Source: Acidimicrobiales bacterium AG-414-N20
GTDB taxonomy: Bacteria > Actinomycetota > Acidimicrobiia > Acidimicrobiales > MedAcidi-G1
DNA length: 43,620 bases
Direction: 5' to 3'
NCBI GenBank assembly: GCA_003214465.1
Contig: QCLO01000013.1
Location: 1-43,620 of the forward strand
Part shown: in pieces, positions 7,496-15,854 of the stretch
Layout of the letters: the number at the start of each line of letters is the position of its first letter
Position numbering within the stretch: position 1 is the stretch's first letter
Translations under genes and position numbers: made by a program
The notes under the pieces: generated by a model
What the model saw: only the letters and a program-made list of their open reading frames with translations
What the model was told of the DNA's origin: nothing
The model's database searches: none

Positions 7496-7978
7496 CTACT
7501 TAGCGAGAGCGTCTTCAACTTTTTCTGAAGCCTTTTCTTCTGAAAGGCTCAATGCAAATGCTAGTTCCGACACAAGGATGTTGAGAGCTTTGTTATAAAG
7601 AGTTTTTTCACCGGCGGAAAGTCCCTTGTCTTCATCACGTAAAGCTAAGTTTCTTACTACTTCTGCTACTTGGTAGACATCACCACTTTTCAGTTTCTCT
7701 TGGTGATTTTTGAAGCGACGAGACCAATTAGCCGGTTCTCTCACATCTCGTTTTTCAAGAACTTCAAACAAGTCAGGAACATCGCGTTTCGCAATAGGCC
7801 AACGCATCCCAACTTCTTCAGCTTTTTCAGATGGGACAGAGAGAACCATATCCCCATGAGCCATATGTAAAATTAGGTATTCAGTAGTTTTACCGAAAGC
7901 TTTACGCTTTTCCTTCTTTTCAATTACTGCAGCACCATGATGCGGGTAAACAACTTTGTCACCGGGCTTGAATGTCAA
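7496..7978 (-). CDS. carD: CarD-family transcriptional regulator
   Basis: A 160-residue protein with an N-terminal RNA polymerase-interacting domain (FKPGDKVVYPHHGAAVIE) and a C-terminal helical domain (REPANWSRRFKNHQEKLKSGD...LSAGEKTLYNKAL). CarD binds the RNAP beta subunit and stabilises open promoter complexes, notably at rRNA promoters in actinobacteria. The start is TTG with a clear GGAGG about 6 nt upstream. A hairpin lies 25 nt further upstream. It is followed by uspA. Confidence 0.93.
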   Translation of the reverse strand: MTFKPGDKVVYPHHGAAVIEKKEKRKAFGKTTEYLILHMAHGDMVLSVPSEKAEEVGMRWPIAKRDVPDLFEVLEKRDVREPANWSRRFKNHQEKLKSGDVYQVAEVVRNLALRDEDKGLSAGEKTLYNKALNILVSELAFALSLSEEKASEKVEDALAK

Positions 7979-8002
7979 TTTGGCCTCCGAAAGCGGTAGA
8001 TC

Positions 8003-8031
8003 AGAGTTGTAGGATACCTACCTGCGACTCT
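8003..8031 (-). promoter_or_regulatory. Hairpin in the carD leader
   Basis: On the minus strand an outer AGAGT/ACTCT stem encloses a GTAGG-TAT-CCTAC stem-loop, 25 nt upstream of the carD start and downstream of the preceding gene. It has no T-tract, so it is not a standard terminator. It may be a leader structure or an operator. Function inferred only. Confidence 0.35.
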
Positions 8032-8057
8032 AATGGTAGCTAATTTTTAGAAATTAG

Positions 8058-8423
8058 TTAAGCACCTAAACGTTCCCTAGCTGCTTTACTACGTTCTAGA
8101 AGGTGTTCAGGAATGCCATGGTCATTTCCGCCACTGGAAACTGCGTCTGTATCATCCTCTTCTGTAACAGATTCCTCGGTTACATCAGGTTCATTTTCCG
8201 CATTAGTTCGATCAATTTGAAATTGTTCCCAATCTTCGACTTTCACTACATCTTCGTGATCAACACGACCGAGTTTTGCCCCATTATCGAAATCAACCCA
8301 GTAACGAAACCACTCAATTCCATTCGCAACACGAATTTTCCCCTCTGTTCCTTCAGGAACACCGGGAAGATCTATTGTCGCTACAACTTTTTGTTTCCGT
8401 TTTAGAGGATTCAAAGCTTCCAC
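8058..8423 (-). CDS. Conserved hypothetical protein, acidic
   Basis: A 121-residue protein with two parts. A compact beta-rich N-terminus (about 1-60: KVVATIDLPGVPEGTEGKIRV...WVDFDNGAKLGRVDHEDV) looks like a small SH3-like barrel. A long acidic Glu/Asp-rich stretch then leads to a C-terminal helix IPEHLLERSKAARERLG. No enzymatic motif is seen. It lies between proS and carD on the same strand. I do not recognise a named family. Confidence 0.75.
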   Translation of the reverse strand: MEALNPLKRKQKVVATIDLPGVPEGTEGKIRVANGIEWFRYWVDFDNGAKLGRVDHEDVVKVEDWEQFQIDRTNAENEPDVTEESVTEEDDTDAVSSGGNDHGIPEHLLERSKAARERLGA

Positions 8424-8477
8424 TTCCAGTAATTTTTCGAACTCTTAAGGCGAAACCTTATTCTAAAAATTGTTGCC

Positions 8478-10199
8478 TCATGCGGTTAAATCAAGTTCAG
8501 CAGAAATTTTTTCTAATAGAAAATCTTTCACTTCTTCAACACCTAACTCTGTTTGTGTTTTTTCTGGATCAGAGCGATCTAAAAATTCGACTATTCCATT
8601 CTCCAAACCACGCGGTCCTATAGTTACTCGCAGAGGTATACCTATTAATTCCGCATCAGCAAATTTAACCCCAGGTCTCTCTTCGCGGTCATCGAACAAA
8701 ACGTCTATCCCATGAGCTTTCAAATCTTTATAAATCTTGTCCGCAACTTCCATAGAGTTCTCATCGTCAGTCTTCACAACAGTTAAAACAACTTCGTATG
8801 GAGCGACACTGATCGGCCATATTAATCCTGAGTCATCACAACATGTTTCCGCTATAGCCGCCATCGCTCGACCGACACCTATCCCATATGAACCCATAGT
8901 AGGAATTTGCGAGTTGCCTTCCGAATCGAGCACACTCATACCCATTGCTTCAGAATATTTACGACCTAATTTAAAAATGTGACCTGCTTCTATACAACGG
9001 ACAACTCTAAGCGGATTTGAACAAGAAGGACATCCTTCACCATCAGCTATCGATCGAACGTCAACCCATTGATCAACTTTTATGTCTCTGTCAACATCCA
9101 CACCCGATAAGTGAAAATCGTCTTCATTTGCGCCGGTAGTCATAACGGAACGGCCTTTTAAAGAAGGGTCGGCAAAAGTTTTTATTCCGTCAATTCCAAC
9201 AGCACCAAGACTGCCTGGCGAAGCGCCCAAAGCTTTTTTAATAGTCTCTTCTTCAGCAGGTGCTATTTCCATTGCAGAAGTGGAATCGCGAAACTTTTGT
9301 TCCTGAAACTGATGATCGCCACGTAATAAAATCAAAGAAAGCTCACCATCCACCATGTAGACAAGAGTTTTTATCTGGTGTTCAGGAGGGTGCCCTGCTT
9401 CTGAAAGAGCTTCAATAGTTCGGATATTAGGAGTTTCAAATTTCTCAAGAGTCTCATTTCCTAAACGGTTTTCAACCTCGGGGATTATCGAAGTGGCACG
9501 TTCCACATTTGCTGAATAGTCGCATGAATCACATACAGCTACATCATCTTCTCCAGCTGGAGACTCAACCATAAACTCGACTGAGTCACTCCCACCCATT
9601 GCACCCGACGATGCTTCAACAGGAATTGCATTAAGACCTAAACGGGCAAAAATTCGTTCATAGGCCTGATGATGAAGATTGAAAGAGTTATCTAAACCAG
9701 CATCATCTATATCTATTGAATAGGAATCTTTCATATCGAATTCTCTAACTCTTAGAAGTCCTGATTTAGGTCTCGGTTCGTCTCTAAATTTTGTTTGTAT
9801 CTGATACCACATTTGAGGAAGATCTCGATAGGAAGACAACTCAAGGGCTACAGTCGCCACAACTTCTTCATTAGTCATAGCTAAAACCTGTTCTGCATCC
9901 TTACGGTCTACAAAACGAAACATGTCATCTCCAATTGCATCCCACCGACCCGATTTCTGCCAAACACTTGCAGGATGTATGGCAGGAAGCATTACCTCTT
10001 GAGCACCTATCAAATCCATTTCTTCACAAAGGATTTTCACAATTTTTTTATTTACTCTCCAAGCGAGAGGAAGCATAGAGTAATGCCCGGATTGCAATTG
10101 ACGTATGAAACCGCCACGAACCAGAAGCTGGTGACTAACTGCTTCCGCTTCAGCGGGCGCTTCACGAAGAGTAGGTATAAAAAGAGATGACCAACGCAA
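8478..10199 (-). CDS. proS: Prolyl-tRNA synthetase
   Basis: A 573-residue class II aminoacyl-tRNA synthetase that charges tRNA-Pro. The N-terminus carries motif 1 (VSHQLLVRGGFIRQLQSG), motif 2 lies in FRDEPRPKSGLLRVREF, and motif 3 is GSYGIGVGR near residue 440. A long insertion between motifs 2 and 3 (about 230-400) contains a YbaK-like editing domain, as in the bacterial-type enzyme. The C-terminal anticodon-binding domain begins at APYEVVLTVVK. The start is TTG with only a weak upstream purine stretch. A tRNA-Pro gene also lies in the window, about 4.5 kb away. Confidence 0.96.
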   Translation of the reverse strand: MRWSSLFIPTLREAPAEAEAVSHQLLVRGGFIRQLQSGHYSMLPLAWRVNKKIVKILCEEMDLIGAQEVMLPAIHPASVWQKSGRWDAIGDDMFRFVDRKDAEQVLAMTNEEVVATVALELSSYRDLPQMWYQIQTKFRDEPRPKSGLLRVREFDMKDSYSIDIDDAGLDNSFNLHHQAYERIFARLGLNAIPVEASSGAMGGSDSVEFMVESPAGEDDVAVCDSCDYSANVERATSIIPEVENRLGNETLEKFETPNIRTIEALSEAGHPPEHQIKTLVYMVDGELSLILLRGDHQFQEQKFRDSTSAMEIAPAEEETIKKALGASPGSLGAVGIDGIKTFADPSLKGRSVMTTGANEDDFHLSGVDVDRDIKVDQWVDVRSIADGEGCPSCSNPLRVVRCIEAGHIFKLGRKYSEAMGMSVLDSEGNSQIPTMGSYGIGVGRAMAAIAETCCDDSGLIWPISVAPYEVVLTVVKTDDENSMEVADKIYKDLKAHGIDVLFDDREERPGVKFADAELIGIPLRVTIGPRGLENGIVEFLDRSDPEKTQTELGVEEVKDFLLEKISAELDLTA

Positions 10200-10293
10200 T
10201 TGTTAACTTTCTTATAATTTTTTTAGTACAGCAATATCTTAGATGATTTCGCTCGACGTAGTTGAATTGTTATATACCTGACAGAATCAATGT

Positions 10294-11556
10294 ATGAGTG
10301 AAATAAACATTGAAGAAATTAAAGCTGAACTGTCTGAATGGATCCAAGGAAACTGGGATCCAGATATCACTGTTTCGGAATGGTGGAAGCGTCTGTCTGA
10401 TGCAGGTTGGTCAGCAACTTCTTTACCGTTAGAGGCAGGCGGCAGAGGCTGGAGTCGCGTTCAGTCCGCAGCGGTAATGTCGACATTGTTCACACATGAT
10501 GTTGTTGGTCCACCTACGGGACTAGGAGTGATGCTTGCAGCTCCCACAATTGCGATTCACGGAAACGAAGATCAAATAGAAAGATTAATACCTCCTATTC
10601 TTGACGGCACTGTCGCTTGGTGTCAGTTATTTTCAGAACCGGGTGCTGGATCAGATCTGGCAGGACTTCAAACTCGAGCAGTTAAAGACGGAGATGAATG
10701 GATAATAACTGGACAAAAAGTTTGGACATCTGGCGGGCATATAGCTGAAAAAGGAATGCTTATAGCTAGAACTGATGTTGATGCTCCAAAGCATCAAGGG
10801 ATCACATATTTCGCTTTTGATATGGATCAACCAGGTGTTGAAGTCAGACCTCTAAGAGAAATGACTGGCCGTGCTTTATTCAACGAAGTATTTATTGATG
10901 AGGCAAGAGTTTCAAATGCTGATTTAATTGGCGGCATTGGCAACGGTTGGGCGGTTGCCAATACGACTTTAATGGTTGAAAGATCGAGTCTCGGAAGTGG
11001 AGGACCACAACCTGTATCAGTGCCGGCAGGAGTTAAAGCAGGAAAATTATTGGGTAATCGTTTAGATACGAAAGTTGGCGACCACGTGTTACCTGAAAGT
11101 GGCAAAATGGAAACCGATGGTGGCCGTGGTTTAGATGTCAGATGGCTTTCAGATCTAGCTCAAAAGATTGGATCAGCAGGTGACCCCGTAGTCAGACAAG
11201 AAATCGTAAAATTGCACATTTTGGGAGAAGTGAATCGACTAAATATGCTTCGAGCCAAAGCAGGGGGTAGTAAAACAGGAGCTGAAGGTAATTTGGCGAA
11301 ATTAGCTATGAGCGAACTCGTACGTAGGAGTAGGGACGTAGGAAATTTGATCATCGGTGCCGATGGCATGTTGAGTAGCTCTGCAAGTTCATTTGATGGC
11401 AGAGTCCAAGAAGCAACAATTTTTAGTCCTGCTCCATCAATTTATGGTGGCACTGACCAGGTTCAAAGAAACATAGTTGGGGAAAGAGTTCTAGGTCTTC
11501 CAAAAGAGCCCGGTCCAAGTAAAGAGACACCTTTTAAAGAGTTGTTACAAAACTGA
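10294..11556 (+). CDS. Acyl-CoA dehydrogenase family protein
   Basis: A 420-residue flavoprotein that would introduce the alpha,beta double bond into an acyl-CoA using FAD. The middle domain contains CQLFSEPGAGSDLAGLQTRA and the VWTSGGHIA strand typical of FAD binding. The C-terminal helical domain ends with SIYGGTDQVQRNIVGERVLGL, which contributes to FAD/CoA binding in this family. It is longer than a core ACAD because of a Gly/Pro-rich insert at about 235-275. It is divergent from proS across a 94-nt intergenic region. The substrate is unknown. Confidence 0.88.
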   Translation: MSEINIEEIKAELSEWIQGNWDPDITVSEWWKRLSDAGWSATSLPLEAGGRGWSRVQSAAVMSTLFTHDVVGPPTGLGVMLAAPTIAIHGNEDQIERLIPPILDGTVAWCQLFSEPGAGSDLAGLQTRAVKDGDEWIITGQKVWTSGGHIAEKGMLIARTDVDAPKHQGITYFAFDMDQPGVEVRPLREMTGRALFNEVFIDEARVSNADLIGGIGNGWAVANTTLMVERSSLGSGGPQPVSVPAGVKAGKLLGNRLDTKVGDHVLPESGKMETDGGRGLDVRWLSDLAQKIGSAGDPVVRQEIVKLHILGEVNRLNMLRAKAGGSKTGAEGNLAKLAMSELVRRSRDVGNLIIGADGMLSSSASSFDGRVQEATIFSPAPSIYGGTDQVQRNIVGERVLGLPKEPGPSKETPFKELLQN

Positions 11557-11563
11557 TTTTGGT

Positions 11564-12367
11564 TTAACTATTTGAAAAGTTGTCAAGCAACACTTGACGA
11601 ACCTCTTTAGGGGCTTCCGTCATTGACATATGCCCCACCCCTTCCAACTCAACAACCGTCGGGTTTGTTAGTGCGTCTATAAGAGGCTGAGCAGCACGTC
11701 TTGGAGTCATTTTGTCGCGGGAACCAAGAATTAAAGTTGTCGGACATTTAACAGATTGAGCCTGTTGAAGAGTTTCTTCGTAGCTGGAACAAATCGAAAG
11801 ATCGAGACTCAATATTCCCGGTTTAGAGTTTTCTACCACAGCAGTAGCTCCTCCTATCATCCAAAGGCCAGGGGTTGGATTCCCGCCTAAGTGTTGATCC
11901 GGACCATGACCCCAGCCGGCTATAAAACTAGCCCCTTTAGGCAAGTTGTCGTCAGCAGCTGTTTGCAAGTCAGGATGCACGGGCATCCCCTCAGCTACAG
12001 CTATCAGCGTCGCTGACAGAACAGAATCAGGGTGGTTGGCGGCAGTTGCTAAAGCTATAAATGAACCCATTGAATGTCCAACAATATGGGCAGGTCCTCC
12101 AAGTCGTTCAATCACAGAAGAAATCCAATCAGCCATTTCATTAATAGTTTCCAAAGGAGGTCCTTCTGTGCCTCCATGAGCTGGGAGATCCACAGCAAAA
12201 CACCTGTAGCCATGGTGTGACAGGAAACGTGTTTGCTGGAACCATACGGTTCTGTCCATGCCTGCACCATGAATCAAAACAACTAAAGGATCATTTTCGT
12301 TCATTTCTTTTAAATCAATGCCACCGTTGGCTGCACTGAAATAACTATCTGCAAGGTTAATAAGCAT
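11564..12367 (-). CDS. Alpha/beta hydrolase
   Basis: A 267-residue alpha/beta-hydrolase fold protein. HGAGMDRTVW forms the oxyanion region, GHSMGS is the nucleophile elbow (about residue 97), the acid is probably Asp in LGSRDKMTP, and the catalytic His is in EGVGHMSMTEAP. No signal peptide is seen, so it acts in the cytoplasm. It starts only 6 nt after the stop of the metY-like gene on the same strand, so the two are probably co-transcribed. The substrate is unknown; ester or thioester hydrolysis is plausible. Confidence 0.85.
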   Translation of the reverse strand: MLINLADSYFSAANGGIDLKEMNENDPLVVLIHGAGMDRTVWFQQTRFLSHHGYRCFAVDLPAHGGTEGPPLETINEMADWISSVIERLGGPAHIVGHSMGSFIALATAANHPDSVLSATLIAVAEGMPVHPDLQTAADDNLPKGASFIAGWGHGPDQHLGGNPTPGLWMIGGATAVVENSKPGILSLDLSICSSYEETLQQAQSVKCPTTLILGSRDKMTPRRAAQPLIDALTNPTVVELEGVGHMSMTEAPKEVRQVLLDNFSNS

Positions 12368-12373
12368 AATTAT

Positions 12374-13666
12374 TCAACGTTGTGAAGCTTTAAGAGCTCT
12401 GTCTAGGTCGGCACATATATCAGCTGGGTCTTCAAGACCAACGGAAATTCGAACAAGATCTTCGCCTATTCCAGCAGTCGATAGATCTTCGGCACTCATT
12501 TGCTGATGAGTGGTGGAAGCAGGGTGGATAACTAATGTTTTTGCATCACCAACATTTGCTAAATGGGATGCAAGTTCGACTGATTCGATGAATTTTTTAC
12601 CAGCTTCGCGACCACCAGAAATTCCAAAACTAAGTATCGCACCTGAACCCTTTGTGTATAAACGCTTTGCTAGTTCATGATCAGGATGACTTGGATGATC
12701 AGGGTGACGGATCCACTCAACCGCATCATGTTTATCTAAAAGATCGAGAACACTGTGTGTGTTAGAAACATGTTTTTGCATTCGCAGAGGAAGAGTTTCG
12801 ATTCCTTGAAGAAGGTAGAAGGCATTAGAGGGGCTCATGCAAGCTCCAAAATCTTTTAACCCTTCAGCTCTAGCGCGCATTGAAAGAGCTTGTGGTCCAA
12901 ATTCGTCAGTGAAAACTATGCCGTGATAGCCATCATACGGCTCAGAAAGTGTTGGAAATTTTCCTGATGCAGCCCAATCAAAGCGGCCTCCATCGACAAC
13001 GGCTCCTCCTATGGCTATACCGTGCCCCCCCAAAAATTTAGTTAGAGAATGAATAACAACATCTGCACCATGCTCTATGGGCCGAATAAGGTAAGGAGTT
13101 GCAAAAGTTGCATCAACCACAAGCGGAACTCCAATACTGTGAGCGGCATCTGCAATCGCTTCAATATCTAGAACTTCTATTCCTGGGTTGCCTAGAACTT
13201 CCGCATAGAACAATTTTGTATTTTCATTTGCTGCATCAAGAAAACTTTTGGGTTCATGAGGGTCAACGAAAGTCGTTGAGATCCCAAATCGGGGCATTGT
13301 AAAAGTCATCATGTTATGACTTCCCCCATAAAGATTCTGACTTGAAACTATGTGGTCTCCAGTATTTAAAAGAGTCGCAACTGCTAAATGAAAGGCAGCC
13401 ATTCCGCTTGAAGTGCAGACCGCCCCAACACCGCCTTCTAAAGCTGCGATTCTTTCCTCCAAGACCGCCACTGTTGGATTTGAAATTCTGGAATAAATAT
13501 GGCCACCAACTTCAAGATTGTAAAGTGCTGCCGCTTCGTCTACAGAATCAAAAACGTATGAGGTGGTTTGGTGTATAGGAACAGCTCTTGAACCTGTAGA
13601 AGGATCAGGTCGTTGCCCAGCGTGCAAGGACTTGGTGTCGAATTTGTGAGCGTCCGGTTCAACCAT
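12374..13666 (-). CDS. metY: O-acetylhomoserine sulfhydrylase-like PLP enzyme
   Basis: This 430-residue Cys/Met-metabolism PLP enzyme would condense O-acetylhomoserine with sulfide to give homocysteine. Motifs: HAGQRPDPSTGSRAVPIHQTTSYVF at the N-terminus, YSRISNPTVAVLEERIAALEGG, and the PLP-lysine region VIHSLTKFLGGHG. I chose the ATG at 13666 because the family begins about there; the longer upstream frame adds 53 residues unlike the family. An 18-bp palindrome lies 23 nt upstream. Nucleotides 12970-13013, encoding AVVDGGRFDWA, match a segment of the lipoprotein gene at 16286-16329. A gamma-lyase is an alternative. Confidence 0.9.
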   Translation of the reverse strand: MVEPDAHKFDTKSLHAGQRPDPSTGSRAVPIHQTTSYVFDSVDEAAALYNLEVGGHIYSRISNPTVAVLEERIAALEGGVGAVCTSSGMAAFHLAVATLLNTGDHIVSSQNLYGGSHNMMTFTMPRFGISTTFVDPHEPKSFLDAANENTKLFYAEVLGNPGIEVLDIEAIADAAHSIGVPLVVDATFATPYLIRPIEHGADVVIHSLTKFLGGHGIAIGGAVVDGGRFDWAASGKFPTLSEPYDGYHGIVFTDEFGPQALSMRARAEGLKDFGACMSPSNAFYLLQGIETLPLRMQKHVSNTHSVLDLLDKHDAVEWIRHPDHPSHPDHELAKRLYTKGSGAILSFGISGGREAGKKFIESVELASHLANVGDAKTLVIHPASTTHQQMSAEDLSTAGIGEDLVRISVGLEDPADICADLDRALKASQR

Positions 13667-13688
13667 GTATTTAAGGCTACGCAGTAGT

Positions 13689-13706
13689 AAGCATTTACAA
13701 ATGCTT
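13689..13706. promoter_or_regulatory. 18-bp palindrome, candidate operator
   Basis: AAGCATTT and AAATGCTT are perfect 8-bp arms around a 2-nt centre. The site is in the divergent region between metY (start 13666) and the dehydrogenase at 13775, placed where a dimeric repressor could control one or both genes. The regulator is unknown. Confidence 0.5.
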
Positions 13707-13774
13707 CCAAGCGAGTAAGTTGCAAATATTAATGTTTTATTCACAGCAAGATTTTTTAAACAGAAGGTAAAAAG

Positions 13775-14728
13775 ATGAAAATCGGGTTTATAGGTTGCGG
13801 AAACGTAGGTGGCAAACTTTCTCATAGTCTGCTTAGAAATGGCTTTGATCTGGTAGTCAGAGATCTAGATGTGCTTGCAGCACAACCGTTATTGGATCAA
13901 GGAGCAACTTGGGCAGAATCCCCTAAACAATTAGCAGAATCTTGTGAAATAATTATTACCTGCTTACCTTCTCCTGCAGCTTGCAAAGAGGTTATGGAAG
14001 CTGTAGATGGTGTATTAGCAGGACTGTCCGAGGGAAAAGTATGGATGGAAATGAGCACTACAGATGAAACTGAAGTTCGCCGCATAGGACAGTTGGTGGA
14101 AGAACTAGGAGCATTTCCGGTTGATTGTCCCGTATCGGGAGGGTGTCATAGGGCAGCAACAGGCAACATCTCGATTTTTGTCGGAGGAGAAAGAGAGGCT
14201 TTTGAGAAGATTTTCTCAGTTGTATCTGCTATGGGTAGAAACATACTGCATACAGGTCCACTAGGATCAGCTTCTGTTCTAAAGGTTTTAACCAATTATC
14301 TAGCAAGTGCGAATCTAGTTTCTTTGGCTGAAGCATTAACCACGGCTTCAGCAGCAGGAATGGATTTGAATACGACCTATGAAGCAATCAGAATTTCTTC
14401 CGGTAACTCATTTGTGCATGAAACAGAAAGTCAGGTCATTCTAAATGGAAGCCGGAATATAAATTTCACAATGGATTTAGTCCTAAAAGATGTGAGCCTT
14501 TTTGATCAGATTGCCGAAAGGCATGGAATCCCTTTGGAGCTTTCACCAATGTTGGTGGAAATCTTCAAAGATGGGATGGAGCGATACGGTGAGAGGGAAT
14601 GGTCTTCAAACATTATTAGAAGACTCGAAGACGCAACTTCAATCAATGTCAGAGCACCTGGATTTCCTGATGAGATAACCTGCGATGAAGAAGAAGTTGA
14701 AGGTCAAGAAGTAATTCCGACTCGATGA
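13775..14728 (+). CDS. NAD(P)-dependent beta-hydroxyacid dehydrogenase (HIBADH-like)
   Basis: A 317-residue two-domain dehydrogenase of the 3-hydroxyisobutyrate/6-phosphogluconate family. The Rossmann motif GFIGCGNVGGKL is at residues 4-15, the substrate-binding loop is DCPVSGGCHRAATG, and the catalytic Lys is in SVLKVLTNYL, matching the family K-x-x-x-N pattern. A good AAGGT ribosome binding site precedes the ATG. Its stop overlaps the start of the following alcohol dehydrogenase-like gene by four bases (ATGA), so the pair is translationally coupled. The exact hydroxyacid substrate is unknown. Confidence 0.88.
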   Translation: MKIGFIGCGNVGGKLSHSLLRNGFDLVVRDLDVLAAQPLLDQGATWAESPKQLAESCEIIITCLPSPAACKEVMEAVDGVLAGLSEGKVWMEMSTTDETEVRRIGQLVEELGAFPVDCPVSGGCHRAATGNISIFVGGEREAFEKIFSVVSAMGRNILHTGPLGSASVLKVLTNYLASANLVSLAEALTTASAAGMDLNTTYEAIRISSGNSFVHETESQVILNGSRNINFTMDLVLKDVSLFDQIAERHGIPLELSPMLVEIFKDGMERYGEREWSSNIIRRLEDATSINVRAPGFPDEITCDEEEVEGQEVIPTR

Positions 14729-15834
14729 GCGAGAACAAATTGAACGAGATCCCAGAGGCAATGATGGCAGTTCAATTGACTGGTAATGGTGGGCCAGAAA
14801 AACTTTCTGTTCAGCACGACATTCCAGTTCCGAAAATAGGTGAAGATGAGGTGTTGATAAGAGTCAAAACTTGTGGGATAAACAATACAGATATAAATAC
14901 GAGGGTTGGATGGTATTCAAAATCAGTTACAGCTGCGACATCCAGTAAAGGTTTTGGAGAAATTGAAGATGAACAAACGTGGGGAGGAGAGAAATTTTAT
15001 TTTCCACGGATCCAAGGAGCAGATGTTTGTGGAATTGTTGTCGATGTTGGAAAGAACGCAGACAGTGGATTAATAGGTCGACGAGTTTTAGTGGATCCTT
15101 GTATACGGGACACTAAATCAGAAAACTGGAGAGATAACGCTAAATACCTTGGGAGCGAAATAAACGGTGGATTTGCTCAATATTGTTCAGTTCCTTTCAG
15201 AAACACATATCCAGTAAATTCAGAAATGACAGATATAGAACTCGCCTCTTTTCCTTGCTCATGGGCTACCGCTGAACACATGCTCACTAGGTCCCGTCTT
15301 GGAAAAGGTCAGACGCTTGTTGTAACAGGGGCTTCAGGGGGAGTAGGTACTGCATTAATACAGTTAGCCAAACTACGTGAAGCTTATGTGATAGCAATTA
15401 CAAGTTCAGAAAAATTTGACTTAGTAAAGGACTGTGGTGCTGATTCAGTTTTAGATCGTAATGAAAAGGAACTTAAAGGTAACATCATTGAACTGGCACA
15501 AGGCCCTGTTGACGTTCTAGCTGATGTCGCAGGTGGAAATAACTTTGCTCAACTGTTCGAGGCAATAACAAAAGGTGGATGCTATGTAACAGCAGGAGCT
15601 ATAGCAGGACCAATAGTTGATTTAGATTTAAGAACTCTCTATCTAAATGACATAGAAATGCATGGGTGCACTGTTTATGAACCTTCAGTTTTTAAAACGT
15701 TAATAGAATATATAGAAGATGAAAGAGTCAAACCAATCATTGGAGGAGTCTTCAGATTGGAAGAGATCAGGCAAGCACAAGAAGAATTCTCCAAAAAACA
15801 ACATGTTGGGACTATGGTTCTCATAGTCGATTAA
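14725..15834 (+). CDS. MDR-family oxidoreductase (quinone reductase/alcohol dehydrogenase-like)
   Basis: A 369-residue medium-chain dehydrogenase/reductase. The GroES-like N-terminal domain contains DEVLIRVKTCGINNTDI and PRIQGADVCGIV, and the Rossmann domain has GASGGVGTALIQLAKL. The usual catalytic zinc Cys near residue 50 is replaced (CGINNTD), so it is probably a zinc-independent NADPH quinone or enoyl reductase type (inference). It overlaps the preceding HIBADH-like gene by 4 nt and is probably in one operon with it. Confidence 0.85.
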   Translation: MSENKLNEIPEAMMAVQLTGNGGPEKLSVQHDIPVPKIGEDEVLIRVKTCGINNTDINTRVGWYSKSVTAATSSKGFGEIEDEQTWGGEKFYFPRIQGADVCGIVVDVGKNADSGLIGRRVLVDPCIRDTKSENWRDNAKYLGSEINGGFAQYCSVPFRNTYPVNSEMTDIELASFPCSWATAEHMLTRSRLGKGQTLVVTGASGGVGTALIQLAKLREAYVIAITSSEKFDLVKDCGADSVLDRNEKELKGNIIELAQGPVDVLADVAGGNNFAQLFEAITKGGCYVTAGAIAGPIVDLDLRTLYLNDIEMHGCTVYEPSVFKTLIEYIEDERVKPIIGGVFRLEEIRQAQEEFSKKQHVGTMVLIVD

Positions 15835-15854
15835 GAATTTGTAAGGACCCTCTG

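Noticed and set aside
13667-13825. 53-residue N-terminal extension of the metY-like gene
   Set aside because: It reads through the intergenic palindrome and into the divergent gene; family proteins begin near the ATG at 13666.
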